Part shown: piece after piece, positions 1 to 8,908 of the stretch
How positions within the stretch are numbered: position 1 is the first letter of the stretch
Layout of the letters: each line of letters starts with the position of its first letter
Source: Rhodoferax sp. BLA1
GTDB lineage: Bacteria; Pseudomonadota; Gammaproteobacteria; Burkholderiales; Burkholderiaceae_C
Assembly: GCF_013416775.1 (NCBI RefSeq)
Contig: NZ_SZVI01000013.1
Location: 1-64,000 of the forward strand
DNA: 64,000 bases
Direction of reading: 5' to 3'
Program-made: the position numbers and the translations under genes
The notes under the pieces: model-generated
Seen by the model: the letters and a program-made list of their open reading frames with translations, nothing else
Database searches by the model: none
Told to the model about the DNA's origin: nothing

Positions 1-1195
1 CCTCGCTGGCGACCACCGCAAAGCCGCGGCCTTGTTCACCGGCTCGGGCGGCTTCCACCGCAGCGTTTAAGGCCAGGATGTTGGTCTGGAAGGCGATGCC
101 GTCGATGACGCCGATGATGTCGCTGATTTTTCGGCTGCTGTCGTTGATTTCTTCCATGGTGCTGACCACCTGGCGCACCACCGCACCACCGCGCTCGGCC
201 ACGCTGGAGGCGTTGGCGGCCAGGGAGCTGGCCTGGCGGGCGTTGTCGGCGCTGAGTTGCACAGTCTGGGTGAGGTGGTCCATGCTGGAGGCGGTGGACT
301 GCAGGTTGCTGGAGGTTTGTTCGGTGCGTTGGGCCAGGTCGTTGTTGCCTTGAGCGATCTCGGAGCTGGCGGTGGCGATGCTGTCGGTGCTGTGGCGCAC
401 CTGGTTGACCATGGTGCCTAGCGAAGCGTTCATGCTCGACAGTGACTTCATGAGGTCGCCAAATTCGTCACCCCGTGTGGTGTCAATGCGCATGCTCAAG
501 TCACCCTGGGCTATTTTGGCGGCCAGATCGTTGGCGGTGTCCAGCGGCTGGCGGATGGAGCGGATCAGCCAGGCCGCACCCGCCAAGATGCCGGCCACAA
601 GCAGCAGCATCATGGCGCCGGTGAGGTAGATCAGGTTCTGGGCACGTTGGGCAAACTCTTCTTCCGTGGTCAGGAAAGACTTCTCTTGCAGGGCCACAAA
701 GTCGCGCTGGGATTGTTGGTAGGCCTGCATGGCGGGCTGGAAGCTGTCTTTCACAATGGCGGCGGCCTGTTCGGGGCGACCTTCCGAGCGTTCCTTGACG
801 GCAGCCGTGCGTGCCTCGATCATCTTTTTGCGGTTGGCCGCGATGACTTTCATCTGTTGGCGGTCTTCATCGGTGAGTTCGTCGTCTTCGATGGTTTTCT
901 GGATCTTGCTGATCTGGGCGGTGGTGTCGGCCATTGCTTCTTTGAGGCCCGCTTCGAGCACGGGGTCGCTGCTGAGCATGATGGCTTGTGTGCGCGCGGC
1001 GTTGGCCTGGGTCAACCCGGCCCAGCGCAGGGAGGCGTTGACGCGGGTATTGAGTTTGTGCAAGGCCTGGGCGCTTTCGGCTCGATCTTCAGCGGTGCGG
1101 TAGGCGGTGTACCCCACCACGGCCAGCAGCGCCAGCACAATAAACAACACCGACAGCCAGAGCTTGGAGGTCAGACGCAAATTTTGAAGGTTCAT
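1..1195 (-). CDS. Methyl-accepting chemotaxis protein (3' end cut by window)
   Basis: Transmembrane chemoreceptor that would pass ligand signals to CheA/CheW. 398 residues are visible. A first membrane helix lies at about residues 11-33, followed by a periplasmic helical sensor region, a second helix at about 187-211, a HAMP segment, then the cytoplasmic coiled-coil signalling domain. The read stops in the hairpin tip, where the family hallmark [16 protein letters not shown] is seen; roughly the last 130 residues lie outside the window. The ATG is at 1195 and matches the usual short cytoplasmic N-terminus. Ligand cannot be told from sequence. No che genes are adjacent, so it is probably an orphan receptor. 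Confidence 0.95.
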   Translation of the reverse strand, partial: MNLQNLRLTSKLWLSVLFIVLALLAVVGYTAYRTAEDRAESAQALHKLNTRVNASLRWAGLTQANAARTQAIMLSSDPVLEAGLKEAMADTTAQISKIQKTIEDDELTDEDRQQMKVIAANRKKMIEARTAAVKERSEGRPEQAAAIVKDSFQPAMQAYQQSQRDFVALQEKSFLTTEEEFAQRAQNLIYLTGAMMLLLVAGILAGAAWLIRSIRQPLDTANDLAAKIAQGDLSMRIDTTRGDEFGDLMKSLSSMNASLGTMVNQVRHSTDSIATASSEIAQGNNDLAQRTEQTSSNLQSTASSMDHLTQTVQLSADNARQASSLAANASSVAERGGAVVRQVVSTMEEINDSSRKISDIIGVIDGIAFQTNILALNAAVEAARAGEQGRGFAVVASE

Positions 1196-1280
1196 GGTGG
1201 TCTCCGTGCGGCGGGCTCGTTTGGCCCAGTTTCTAGATGTAACAACATCTTACGCGCGGATACACACTCTGGTGAAGCTT

Positions 1281-1778
1281 TTATGTCGTGTTTATGTGCA
1301 ATTCGACACGTTCCACCTGCTGCTCTCGCACAGCAGCCAACTGCTCAACAGACACCAGCTGCGGCGCAATTTCAGCCAGAGGCACCAGCACAAACGCCCG
1401 CTGACACATGCGTGGGTGGGGCACCTGCAGCGTGGGACTGTTGATGGGGGTGTCGCCATACAGCAAGATGTCCAGGTCCAGGGTGCGTGGTGCGTTGACA
1501 TAGGGCCGCTCTCGACCCTGCGCGTTTTCCATCTGCTGCAACGCTGCCAACAACTCAAAAGCACTGAGCCGGGTCGCCACTGCGGCCACCGCGTTGATGA
1601 AATCCGGCCCGCTGGCCTGCATGGGTGCGGTGCGGTACAGGCTGGAGGCACGCAACAAACGGGTGTCCGGCAAACTGGCCAACCCGTCCAAAGCCTGCTG
1701 CACCGTGGCCCGGGCATCCCCCAGATTGCCCCCGAGTGCCACATAGGCCAGCACCTCGGCTTGGGTGGCCTCGGTCAT
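1281..1778 (-). CDS. folK: 2-amino-4-hydroxy-6-hydroxymethyldihydropteridine pyrophosphokinase
   Basis: HPPK transfers pyrophosphate from ATP to 6-hydroxymethyl-dihydropterin in folate synthesis. The 165-residue product has the N-terminal YVALGGNLGDA pterin-binding strand and the signature APRTLDLDILLYG, followed by VPHPRMCQRAFVLVPL, all typical of HPPK. The chosen ATG at 1778 lies 10 bases beyond the pcnB stop; an in-frame extension upstream would overlap pcnB and lacks family similarity. It forms a two-gene unit with pcnB, a common order in betaproteobacteria. Length is normal for the family (about 160). Confidence 0.95.
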   Translation of the reverse strand: MTEATQAEVLAYVALGGNLGDARATVQQALDGLASLPDTRLLRASSLYRTAPMQASGPDFINAVAAVATRLSAFELLAALQQMENAQGRERPYVNAPRTLDLDILLYGDTPINSPTLQVPHPRMCQRAFVLVPLAEIAPQLVSVEQLAAVREQQVERVELHINTT

Positions 1779-1788
1779 GGGGCGAGGC

Positions 1789-3399
1789 TCAGGCTTGTGA
1801 TTCGGGAGCTGCGGGAGCATCCCCATCGCCACCGGTGTTGCGATTAGGGCTACGGCGACGGCGGCGGCGTTTTTTGGGCGCTTCACCACCCTCACCTGCC
1901 GACTCAGCATCCGGGCGCTGCGCTACCGGGTCGGCCTCATTCGTTCCTTCAGAACCGGCGACTGCCGTATCGGTGGCAGCACGGGCAGGCAGCCGGTGCA
2001 CACGCGGTGGGCGGGCGGTTTTGGCGCGTTGTTGTTGCTCCAGCTTGACTTCCTCGACCATGTCGTTGCGCAGGTTGTCGTCGGCCACGCTGAATTCTTG
2101 CCACCAGTCGGACAAGACCTCGTCGAGTTCACCGTTTTCAGCACGCAGACGCATGAAATCGAACGCCGCACGAAAACGGGGTTGCTCCACCAGGCCAAAA
2201 GCAGCACTGCCGGTGCGTTTCTCAAACCGTGGCTGCATGGTCCAGATGTCGCGCATGTCGCCACCGAGCTTGCCGCGGCCCGACACATCACCAATGCGGG
2301 TGTTGAACACATCGTCAATCGCGTCCATCAGCGCCGGGTGTGAATGCTGGCGCGCGTTCAGGCGCTTGGCCCAGCCGTCACGCACATCGGCCCACAACAC
2401 GCAGGCCAGTAAAAAGCTCGGCGCCACCGGCTTGCCTTCACCAACACGGCGGTCGGTGTCTAACAGCGCGGCTTTGACGAACGGCTGCTCGGCACGCTCC
2501 ACCACCACGTCGAGCAGCGGGTAAATGCCGCGCGCCATGCCGAGTTCCTTAAGTTTTTCAATCGACGCCAGGGCGTGGCCGGTTTGTAACAGCTTGAGCA
2601 TTTCGTCAAACATACGGCTTTGCGGCACCTCCAGCAGCAGCGACTGGCTCTTGACCAGCGGCGCGGCGGTTTTAGGCTCCAGCTTGAAGCCCAGGCCATG
2701 CAATTTGGCGCCAAAACGCACCGCGCGGATGATGCGCACCGGGTCTTCGCGGTAACGCGTGGCAGCATCGCCAATCATGCGGATCACGCGTGCCTTGGCG
2801 TCTTTCATGCCGTGGTGGTAGTCGACCACGATTTGTGTCTCGGGGTCGTAATACATGGCGTTGATGGTGAAGTCACGTCGCGCCGCGTCTTCGTCCTGCG
2901 GACCCCAGACGTTGTCGCGCAGCACCCGGCCGGTGCTGTCCACCGCGTGTTTCATGCCGGCCAGATCACTCTTGCTGGTTTTCTCATTACCAGCGACCTG
3001 CTCGGCAGCCGCGTTGTCCAGGTAGGCGCGGAAGGTCGAAACCTCAATCACCTCATGTTCACGCCCACGGCCGTAGACCACGTGCACGATGCGAAAACGC
3101 CGCCCGATGATGAAGGCTCGGCGAAACAGGTTTTTGACCTGCTCGGGCGTGGCGTTGGTGGCCACGTCAAAGTCTTTGGGCGCCAAGCCGAGCATCAGGT
3201 CACGCACCGCACCACCCACGATGTAGGCCTCAAACCCGGCGTTTTTCAGGGTGCGCACCACGTTGATGGCGCGTTCGTCCACCAGCTGCGGGTTGATGCC
3301 ATGCACCTCCGGGCCAATTTCGGCACGTTTGCCAAAACGGCTTTTGGCGGCAGCGGGGGCAGATTTGCCCAGAAGTTTGTCGATGAAACGTTTGATCAT
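1789..3399 (-). CDS. pcnB: Poly(A) polymerase I
   Basis: Adds 3' poly(A) tails to RNA and promotes decay. 536 residues. The nucleotidyltransferase motif GGAVRD is at residues 62-67 with the catalytic DFD at 76-78. The family-specific RNA/nucleotide-binding stretch containing EDPVRIIRAVRFGAKLHG lies near residues 220-237. The C-terminus is longer than in E. coli and ends in a very basic run (KKRRRRRRSPNR), a likely RNA-binding tail. A CCA-adding enzyme is the main alternative, but the overall length and the basic tail point to PcnB. folK follows almost immediately. Confidence 0.95.
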   Translation of the reverse strand: MIKRFIDKLLGKSAPAAAKSRFGKRAEIGPEVHGINPQLVDERAINVVRTLKNAGFEAYIVGGAVRDLMLGLAPKDFDVATNATPEQVKNLFRRAFIIGRRFRIVHVVYGRGREHEVIEVSTFRAYLDNAAAEQVAGNEKTSKSDLAGMKHAVDSTGRVLRDNVWGPQDEDAARRDFTINAMYYDPETQIVVDYHHGMKDAKARVIRMIGDAATRYREDPVRIIRAVRFGAKLHGLGFKLEPKTAAPLVKSQSLLLEVPQSRMFDEMLKLLQTGHALASIEKLKELGMARGIYPLLDVVVERAEQPFVKAALLDTDRRVGEGKPVAPSFLLACVLWADVRDGWAKRLNARQHSHPALMDAIDDVFNTRIGDVSGRGKLGGDMRDIWTMQPRFEKRTGSAAFGLVEQPRFRAAFDFMRLRAENGELDEVLSDWWQEFSVADDNLRNDMVEEVKLEQQQRAKTARPPRVHRLPARAATDTAVAGSEGTNEADPVAQRPDAESAGEGGEAPKKRRRRRRSPNRNTGGDGDAPAAPESQA

Positions 3400-3449
3400 T
3401 GTTGTTGTCCTGACAGGCGCGCTGGTGTTGCCAGCGCCGTGCCGATGTC

Positions 3450-4118
3450 TCAGTGGAAAAGTTCAAGTATGCGCCAGCCACGTTCCAGTGCAATCGCCCG
3501 CAGGCGGTCGTCCGGGTTGGTGGCGACGGGGTGGTTGACATGCTCCAGCAGGGGCAGGTCGTTGATGGAGTCGGAGTAAAAGGTGCTGTCCACGTCGGCC
3601 CAGTCCAACTGGCGTTCAGCCAGCCAGGCCTGCACACGGGCGATTTTGCCTTCGCGAAATGACGGTGTGCCGTCGATCTCGCCAGTGAACCAGCCGCTGG
3701 CCGGGTCACGCACCAAGTTGACGGCAATCAGCTCCGGCACACCAAAAGCGCTGGCAATTGGGCGCGTGACAAATTCATTGGTGGCGGTGACGATCACCAC
3801 CGCGTCACCCGCTGCCTGGTGTTGGCGCACCAGGTCCAACGCTTGTGGCTTGATGGCGTTTTGCACCACAGACCTCATGAAATCTGCGTGAGCAGCTTCA
3901 GATTTTGTAGCACCTTGCTGTCGGATAGCGCGTGTGGCAAAACGCATGTAATCGTGGATGTCGAGCGTGCCGGCCTTGTAATGCTGGTAATAGGCGTCGT
4001 TCTGGCGGGCAAAGTCGGCCGCGTCGTTCCAGCCCAGGGCGGTGGTGAACACACCCCACTCGTAGTCAGAGTCGGTGTTGATCAGGGTGTGGTCCAGGTC
4101 AAACAGGGTCAGTTTCAT
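3450..4118 (-). CDS. HAD-IB family phosphatase (SerB-like)
   Basis: 222-residue haloacid-dehalogenase-fold hydrolase. Motif I is FDLDHTL (nucleophile D7, acid D9). Motif II is in VVIVTATN, a lysine of motif III follows, and motif IV is YSDSINDLPLL, binding Mg2+. The helical cap inserted after motif I is of the phosphoserine-phosphatase subclass. The exact substrate is unknown; histidinol-phosphate or phosphoserine phosphatase roles have been assigned to members of this subclass. The ATG at 4118 is preferred to an upstream TTG because the protein then starts with MKLTLFDLD. It sits between hda and pcnB, as in many Burkholderiales. Confidence 0.88.
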   Translation of the reverse strand: MKLTLFDLDHTLINTDSDYEWGVFTTALGWNDAADFARQNDAYYQHYKAGTLDIHDYMRFATRAIRQQGATKSEAAHADFMRSVVQNAIKPQALDLVRQHQAAGDAVVIVTATNEFVTRPIASAFGVPELIAVNLVRDPASGWFTGEIDGTPSFREGKIARVQAWLAERQLDWADVDSTFYSDSINDLPLLEHVNHPVATNPDDRLRAIALERGWRILELFH

Positions 4119-4163
4119 AAGCTGCAATTGTCGATCAAAGCCGACACGCGGCGCCGCACGGCC

Positions 4164-4853
4164 TCACGCGTTGTCCATCATGGTTTTGATCAGCGGGATG
4201 GTGATGGCGCGCTGGGTTTGCAGGGCGTAACCGTCCATCAGGTCCAGCAGCTCCATCAGGCTGCCCAGGTCACGGCTGAAGCGCGTGAGCATGAAGTCCA
4301 TCACCTCGTCGCTCAGGGCAATACCACGTGCCTGGGCGTTGTCACGCAGCACCTGGCGGCGCTGGGTGTCATCCAGCGCCTGCAATGCAAACACATGGCC
4401 CCAGCCCAGGCGGGTGCGCAGGTCGTCACGCAGTTTCAGGTCGGCCGGCGGCAAGCTGCCCGCCGCCAGCACCGCCACCTGTTGGGTTTGCGCATTGACA
4501 AACCAGTTGAATGCGGCCTGCTGCTGGGTGGCGTCATACGCGTGCACATCGTCCATCAGCACTGCAGACCAGGTGTCGTCGTACTCAGCAGCTACAGGAA
4601 TGCTGGCATCGAGCCAACCCACACGCTGACCTTGGGCCAACAAAGCGCTGCGCACAGCCTGCAACAAATGGGATTTGCCACAACCACTGCCACCCCACAA
4701 ATAGGTGGGCACCGGTGAGCGCCGCACACCCGAGCCGGGCTGGCCCAGCCACAGTGTCAGGTGGTCCACCGCCGCCGCGTTGGGCCCCACACAAAAATTG
4801 CTCAGGCTCGGCCCCTTGGCCAACCCCATGTCAAGCACCAGTTGTTTCATCAT
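4164..4853 (-). CDS. hda: DnaA regulatory inactivator Hda
   Basis: AAA+ protein which, bound to the replication clamp, stimulates hydrolysis of DnaA-ATP after initiation. 229 residues: the N-terminal QLVLDMGL resembles the clamp-binding peptide of Hda, Walker A is WGGSGCGKS at residues 53-61, Walker B is LMDDVH, and there is a DnaA-like lid domain but no C-terminal DNA-binding domain IV, which separates it from DnaA. The start codon overlaps the stop of the upstream permease gene (ATGA), so translation is probably coupled. Confidence 0.9.
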   Translation of the reverse strand: MMKQLVLDMGLAKGPSLSNFCVGPNAAAVDHLTLWLGQPGSGVRRSPVPTYLWGGSGCGKSHLLQAVRSALLAQGQRVGWLDASIPVAAEYDDTWSAVLMDDVHAYDATQQQAAFNWFVNAQTQQVAVLAAGSLPPADLKLRDDLRTRLGWGHVFALQALDDTQRRQVLRDNAQARGIALSDEVMDFMLTRFSRDLGSLMELLDLMDGYALQTQRAITIPLIKTMMDNA

Positions 4854-5935
4854 GGTTCACGGTACAGCGCACTGTCCAAATAGGTGCTACGCAGGCGGCG
4901 ACCAGCCACCAGGAGCACGGCGCTCAAAGGCAAGGCGATCAACACACCCACAAATCCCAGCAAATGGCCAAAGGCCAGCAGGGCAAAAATCACCGCCAGC
5001 GGGTGCAGGCCAATGCGCTCACCCACCAGGCGCGGCGTCAGCACAAAACTCTCGACCAGCTGGCCCAGCCCGTAGACCACCGCCACCATCACCAAGGCGC
5101 TGATGTGCCCGGTCTGCGTTGAAAATTCCAGAAAACCCGCCAGCAGCGCCATCACCAGCCCCAGGCCAAAACCCACATAGGGAATCGCCACCGCCAGGCC
5201 GGTAAACACCCCAATCGGCAGCGCCAGGTCCAGCCCGAACAAGGCCAAGCCCACGCTGTAATACACCGCCAGCACCAGCATCACCACCAGCTGGCCGCGC
5301 AGGTATTGGCCCATCACACTGTCGGCCTCGTCGGTGAAGCTGTTGACCACGGCGCGCAGGCGCGGCGGCACCAGGTTCAGCAGCAGCGCCATAAAACGGC
5401 GCCACTCCATCAGCAGGTAAAACAGCACCACCGGGATCAGCACCGCATTGCCCAGCACGGAGAGCGCCACACTGCCGCCAAATTTGGCCGACTCCAGCAA
5501 GCGTCCCAGGCTGTCTTCAAAATTGGCGTTGAGGTGCTCGGTGGCAAAAGCCTTGAGCCCGGCCACGTCCAGCGACACATGCAGGCCAAACTGCGACAAA
5601 AAGGGCTGCAAAAATTCATTAAAACGGTCCAGCAATGGCGGCACCTGCTCACGCAGCAGCGGCAACTGCTTCACCAGAATCGGTACCACCAGCAGCATCA
5701 AGGCCAACAGCAGCAGCAAAAACACCAGCTCCACCACCACCACCGCCAGCAGACGCGGAATACGGCCACGGCCCAGGTCGTCGAGCCAGTCCACCACCGG
5801 TGTCAGCGCATAAGCCAGAATGGCCGCCACCACAAAGGGGGTCAGCACCGGGGCCAACAGCCAAAGCAACAGCACCAGGCCGACCAAAAGTGCCAGCCAG
5901 GCCGCAGCCCGTTTTTGAGTGGAGGTGAATTGCAT
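4850..5935 (-). CDS. AI-2E family transporter (PerM/YdiK-like permease)
   Basis: 361-residue polytopic inner-membrane protein with about eight predicted helices: two N-terminal hydrophobic pairs, a soluble helical insert at about residues 90-140, then a C-terminal set of helices ending in GVLIALPLSAVLLV. This is the PF01594 architecture. Members export autoinducer-2, Na+/H+ or unknown solutes, so the substrate is not assignable. The ATG at 5935 is used rather than an upstream TTG. It overlaps hda by 4 bases and is divergent from purM. Confidence 0.88.
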   Translation of the reverse strand: MQFTSTQKRAAAWLALLVGLVLLLWLLAPVLTPFVVAAILAYALTPVVDWLDDLGRGRIPRLLAVVVVELVFLLLLLALMLLVVPILVKQLPLLREQVPPLLDRFNEFLQPFLSQFGLHVSLDVAGLKAFATEHLNANFEDSLGRLLESAKFGGSVALSVLGNAVLIPVVLFYLLMEWRRFMALLLNLVPPRLRAVVNSFTDEADSVMGQYLRGQLVVMLVLAVYYSVGLALFGLDLALPIGVFTGLAVAIPYVGFGLGLVMALLAGFLEFSTQTGHISALVMVAVVYGLGQLVESFVLTPRLVGERIGLHPLAVIFALLAFGHLLGFVGVLIALPLSAVLLVAGRRLRSTYLDSALYREP

Positions 5936-6067
5936 CAATTGCCCGAACAACCGGCTGGGGGCCGTACCCTTAAAATCAGCGCAAATTCTATCGGCCTGGC
6001 TCTCATGAACCAGCCGACCCGCAAGTTAACCGATCCACCCCGGCATTTGGCCTGATTGAACCCACCC

Positions 6068-7114
6068 ATGAGCACAACCAACACCCCCACCACCGCCCTC
6101 TCCTACAAAGACGCAGGCGTCGACATTGACGCTGGCGATGCACTGGTGGAGCGCATCAAACCTCTCGCCAAAAAAACCATGCGCGAAGGGGTACTGGCCG
6201 GCATTGGCGGTTTTGGCGCCCTGTTCGAGGTGCCCAAACGTTACAAGGAGCCGGTGCTGGTGAGCGGCACCGACGGTGTCGGCACCAAGCTCAAACTGGC
6301 GTTTGAGTGGCAAATGCACGACACCGTTGGCATTGACCTGGTGGCCATGAGTGTCAACGACGTGCTGGTGCAAGGCGCGGAGCCGCTGTTTTTTCTGGAC
6401 TACTTTGCCTGCGGCAAGCTCGATGTGGACACCGCCGCAGCGGTGGTCGGTGGCATTGCCAAAGGCTGTGAGTTGTCCGGCTGCGCGCTGATTGGTGGCG
6501 AAACCGCTGAAATGCCCGGCATGTACCCCGCTGGTGAATACGATTTGGCTGGTTTTGCCGTCGGCGCGGTCGAAAAATCCAAAATTTTGACCGGCGCCGA
6601 TGTGAAACCGGGCGACGTGGTGCTGGGCCTGGCGTCCAGCGGTGTGCATTCCAACGGCTTTAGCCTGGTGCGCAAATGCATCGAGCGCGCAGGTGATTCC
6701 GCCCCGGCCACGCTGGACGGCAAACCCTTCAAACAAGCGCTGATGGAGCCCACCCGCCTGTACGTCAAAAACGTGCTGGCCGCCCTGGCCGCCCACCCGA
6801 TCAAGGCCCTGGCCCATATCACCGGTGGCGGTCTGCTGGAAAACATCCCGCGCGTGTTGCCCGAAGGCACCGCCGCGCACCTGAAAAAAGGCAGCTGGCC
6901 ACAAACCGAACTGTTCGCCTGGTTGCAAGCCACCGCAGGCATCGACGACATCGAGATGAACCGCACCTTCAACAACGGCATCGGTATGGTGGTGGTGATC
7001 AACGCCGCCAACGCCGCCGCCTGCGCGGCGACCCTGCGTGCGGCCGGTGAAACGGTGTACGAGATTGGCGTGATTGCAGCCAAAGGCGATGGCGCTGCGG
7101 TGGTGGTGGGCTGA
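6068..7114 (+). CDS. purM: Phosphoribosylformylglycinamidine cyclo-ligase (AIR synthetase)
   Basis: Makes aminoimidazole ribonucleotide from FGAM with ATP, the fifth step of purine synthesis. 348 residues. The N-terminal half carries [14 protein letters not shown] and [11 protein letters not shown], the nucleotide-binding loops of the PurM family; the C-terminal half has [16 protein letters not shown]. Start taken at ATG 6068; a TTG twelve bases upstream is in frame but less likely. Transcribed divergently from the AI-2E permease/hda unit with a 132-base spacer. Confidence 0.97.
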   Translation: MSTTNTPTTALSYKDAGVDIDAGDALVERIKPLAKKTMREGVLAGIGGFGALFEVPKRYKEPVLVSGTDGVGTKLKLAFEWQMHDTVGIDLVAMSVNDVLVQGAEPLFFLDYFACGKLDVDTAAAVVGGIAKGCELSGCALIGGETAEMPGMYPAGEYDLAGFAVGAVEKSKILTGADVKPGDVVLGLASSGVHSNGFSLVRKCIERAGDSAPATLDGKPFKQALMEPTRLYVKNVLAALAAHPIKALAHITGGGLLENIPRVLPEGTAAHLKKGSWPQTELFAWLQATAGIDDIEMNRTFNNGIGMVVVINAANAAACAATLRAAGETVYEIGVIAAKGDGAAVVVG

Positions 7115-7167
7115 GGGTTTTGCCTGCCTGCATAGCCCCTTGCTTGGTCTGAGTGCTACTGACTAGG

Positions 7168-7210
7168 TAGCTACTTGCCCTTTATCCATAAGGGCTAGAG
7201 GCCGAAAATT
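7168..7210 (-). repeat. Interspersed repeat copy 1
   Basis: Reverse-sense copy of the window-wide repeat: TAGCTAC arm, TTGCCCTTTATCC, then ATAAGGGCTAGAGGCC. The ATAAGGGCTAGAGGCC arm matches the reverse complement of copies in the pmd operon. Lies just downstream of purM. Confidence 0.85.
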
Positions 7211-7291
7211 CATATGATTCTGACTTGACCCCAGGTGGGCGGCGGGCTTGCCGTGAACGGTTTGGCTATGAACTTCGACGACGGCTTAAGG

Positions 7292-7309
7292 CTGGAAGCA
7301 GACTTCCAG
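7292..7309 (-). terminator. Short perfect hairpin downstream of the orphan gene
   Basis: CTGGAAG CAGA CTTCCAG, a 7-bp perfect stem with a 4-base loop, 32 bases beyond the stop of the minus-strand orphan gene. There is no T-run, so terminator function is only a guess. Confidence 0.3.
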
Positions 7310-7340
7310 ATATTCAGTCAGCGGTCAGTCAACATTTAAG

Positions 7341-7904
7341 TTAGGTCGCAGCGGGAACAAAGGCAAAGCGCTGGACATGCGTAAAGTAGACGGCGTTCAC
7401 ATCAAAGGCGGTTACGAACGGATCGGTACAACCTCGTTGCTTGTACAGAAACAGCGTTTTGCAGATGAGCTTTATGGCCAATTTCATTGCCGAGTCTGAG
7501 GAAGACGTGGGTGCAGACGCCTCGTAGTAGTACCTTGAGTTGCTGAACGCGTCCTGATTCTCTTCGAGTTCCGCTTCGTCCAAGGGCTCAATGAGAAACT
7601 GCCGTAGATCAGTGCGCAGCAGCCCCGCGAGTGCAACCAGATTGTGCTTGTTCGAAACCTTCGCACCCGCAGGCAACTGAAACTGATAGGTCTCGTTGAG
7701 CTCGCCAACGTTGTCGACTACGACGGCGTTGTAGCTCTTGAGAACAATCTCGATTGCAAGCGCAGCAAGTGTTTGCTCAATCATTCCCCTCTTCAGAGTA
7801 GACCCGAGTACTAGCTGGCAGTAGTTCCAGGCGACCTCCACCATGTAGGGACGAAAGTCCACGGTGCCCACAGTAGTGGTGTTCGGGGCGTACAAAAGGT
7901 CCAT
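7341..7904 (-). CDS. Hypothetical protein, possibly HEPN-like
   Basis: 187-residue protein not recognised with certainty. It is alpha-helical and soluble, with no signal peptide. The pattern IEIVLKSY, then KHNLVALAGLL, then FSNSRYYYE, then a C-terminal helix recalls the layout of HEPN-domain proteins (E..LKS, a His-containing H.L..L helix, RY.YE), but the strict R-x4-6-H catalytic motif is not evident. Its base composition is visibly less GC-rich than its neighbours and it has no operon partner, so recent acquisition is likely. Its stop codon lies inside ACCTAAC, which could be half of an integron-type core, but the other half is missing. Confidence 0.6.
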   Translation of the reverse strand: MDLLYAPNTTTVGTVDFRPYMVEVAWNYCQLVLGSTLKRGMIEQTLAALAIEIVLKSYNAVVVDNVGELNETYQFQLPAGAKVSNKHNLVALAGLLRTDLRQFLIEPLDEAELEENQDAFSNSRYYYEASAPTSSSDSAMKLAIKLICKTLFLYKQRGCTDPFVTAFDVNAVYFTHVQRFAFVPAAT

Positions 7905-8370
7905 AGCAACAGCTCCAGAATTACCAGCACTCCGACTTATTGCGTGAGTTCGGTTGCAGGTGCAATTTTGTCGGCAAGTATTTTCCGAAATTCTGACGGC
8001 GAATTCTCTGGCCAGATATCCCCAAAATGAGGGGCGAAACTGAATGACTGCAACCGCTGCGTACGTGACTTACGAAGTTACTGCGTGAATGACAGCAACT
8101 AGCCTTGGCCGACCTAGGTTTTAGCCAGTGTGAGCGAGCACAGGTGGCGAGTTTGCTGCACCCGGACATAGCCCAGGCGGCCCCTGACGTGGAGCAGCAG
8201 ACCGTTGGTGCGGTGCACCTGCAGCGTACGCAGGACGCCTGGGCAGCAGGCACGTTGCTGGGGTAGGTCGAGTAGCTGGATTTATGTCAGAAAGCGGATG
8301 CCGCCGAGATGCGGCACACTGACGCAAATTCGCCACCGGTTTCCCCATCAACCTGAAAGGACACATCACG
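7905..8370. other. 466-base gap with a coding-like remnant
   Basis: No intact gene. In the plus-strand frame 8105-8266 there is a 53-codon open stretch with gene-like, GC-rich third positions (it reads ERAQVASLLHPDIAQAAPDV in its middle) ending in TAG, but a TGA sits just upstream and no start or Shine-Dalgarno is visible. It may be the 3' end of a decayed gene of unknown family. The rest, next to the orphan gene, is lower in GC and shows nothing identifiable. Confidence 0.4.
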
Positions 8371-8886
8371 ATGATCAAGTTCTTCGCTCCCATGGCCGCT
8401 GCCATACTGGTCAGTGCCTGTGCTGGCTATCCAAGTGGCCCCAGCGCTACCGCGACTTTGCGACCAACCACCGGAAACGCTGTCTCCGGAACGGTTACCT
8501 TCACCAAGATTGGGGATGCGGTGCGTGTGGTGGGCGAGGTAACAGGCCTGGCGCCCAACTCCGAACACGGCTTTCACATCCACGAAAAGGGCGACTGTTC
8601 CAGCGGCGACGGTATGAGTGCAGGCGGACATTTCAACCCAACAGGCGCAGCGCATGGCTCCAACACGGCCAGCGAGCACCATGCGGGTGACTTGCTCAGC
8701 CTGAAATCAGACTCATCTGGCTTGGCGAAGTTCAGTTACACCACCAGCTCGCTCACTGTTGGCGATGGCGTGGCTGATGTCATCGGCCGTGGCCTGATCG
8801 TGCACCGCGACGCGGACGACTTCAAGACTCAGCCAACCGGCAACTCTGGCCCGCGGCTGGCCTGCGCCGTGATTGCCAAGGGTTGA
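8371..8886 (+). CDS. sodC: Superoxide dismutase [Cu-Zn], periplasmic lipoprotein
   Basis: 171 residues. Disproportionates superoxide in the periplasm. The N-terminus has a signal peptide with lipobox LVSAC, the cysteine being residue 17, so the enzyme is probably lipid-anchored. The Cu/Zn ligands are in HGFHIHEKGDC and GGHFNPTGAAHG, the conserved disulfide partners are the Cys of EKGDC and of RLACAVI, and a histidine-rich SEHHAGDL loop follows. The preceding sequence TGAAAGGACACATCACG gives a reasonable ribosome-binding site. A DMT permease gene starts 22 bases beyond its stop. Confidence 0.95.
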   Translation: MIKFFAPMAAAILVSACAGYPSGPSATATLRPTTGNAVSGTVTFTKIGDAVRVVGEVTGLAPNSEHGFHIHEKGDCSSGDGMSAGGHFNPTGAAHGSNTASEHHAGDLLSLKSDSSGLAKFSYTTSSLTVGDGVADVIGRGLIVHRDADDFKTQPTGNSGPRLACAVIAKG

Positions 8887-8908
8887 TGAGCCGTTTTTCC
8901 TCCTCTTC

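Noticed and set aside
3895-3925. Possible repeat copy inside the HAD phosphatase gene
   Set aside because: Only a GCTACAAAAT piece is shared; the AGCCCTTAT/ATAAGGGCT core is missing.
7340-7346. GTTAGGT next to the orphan gene as a second integron core
   Set aside because: Its reverse complement ACCTAAC overlaps the gene's stop, as in cassettes, but no L''/L' arms or second core could be found downstream, and the heptamer is expected often by chance.
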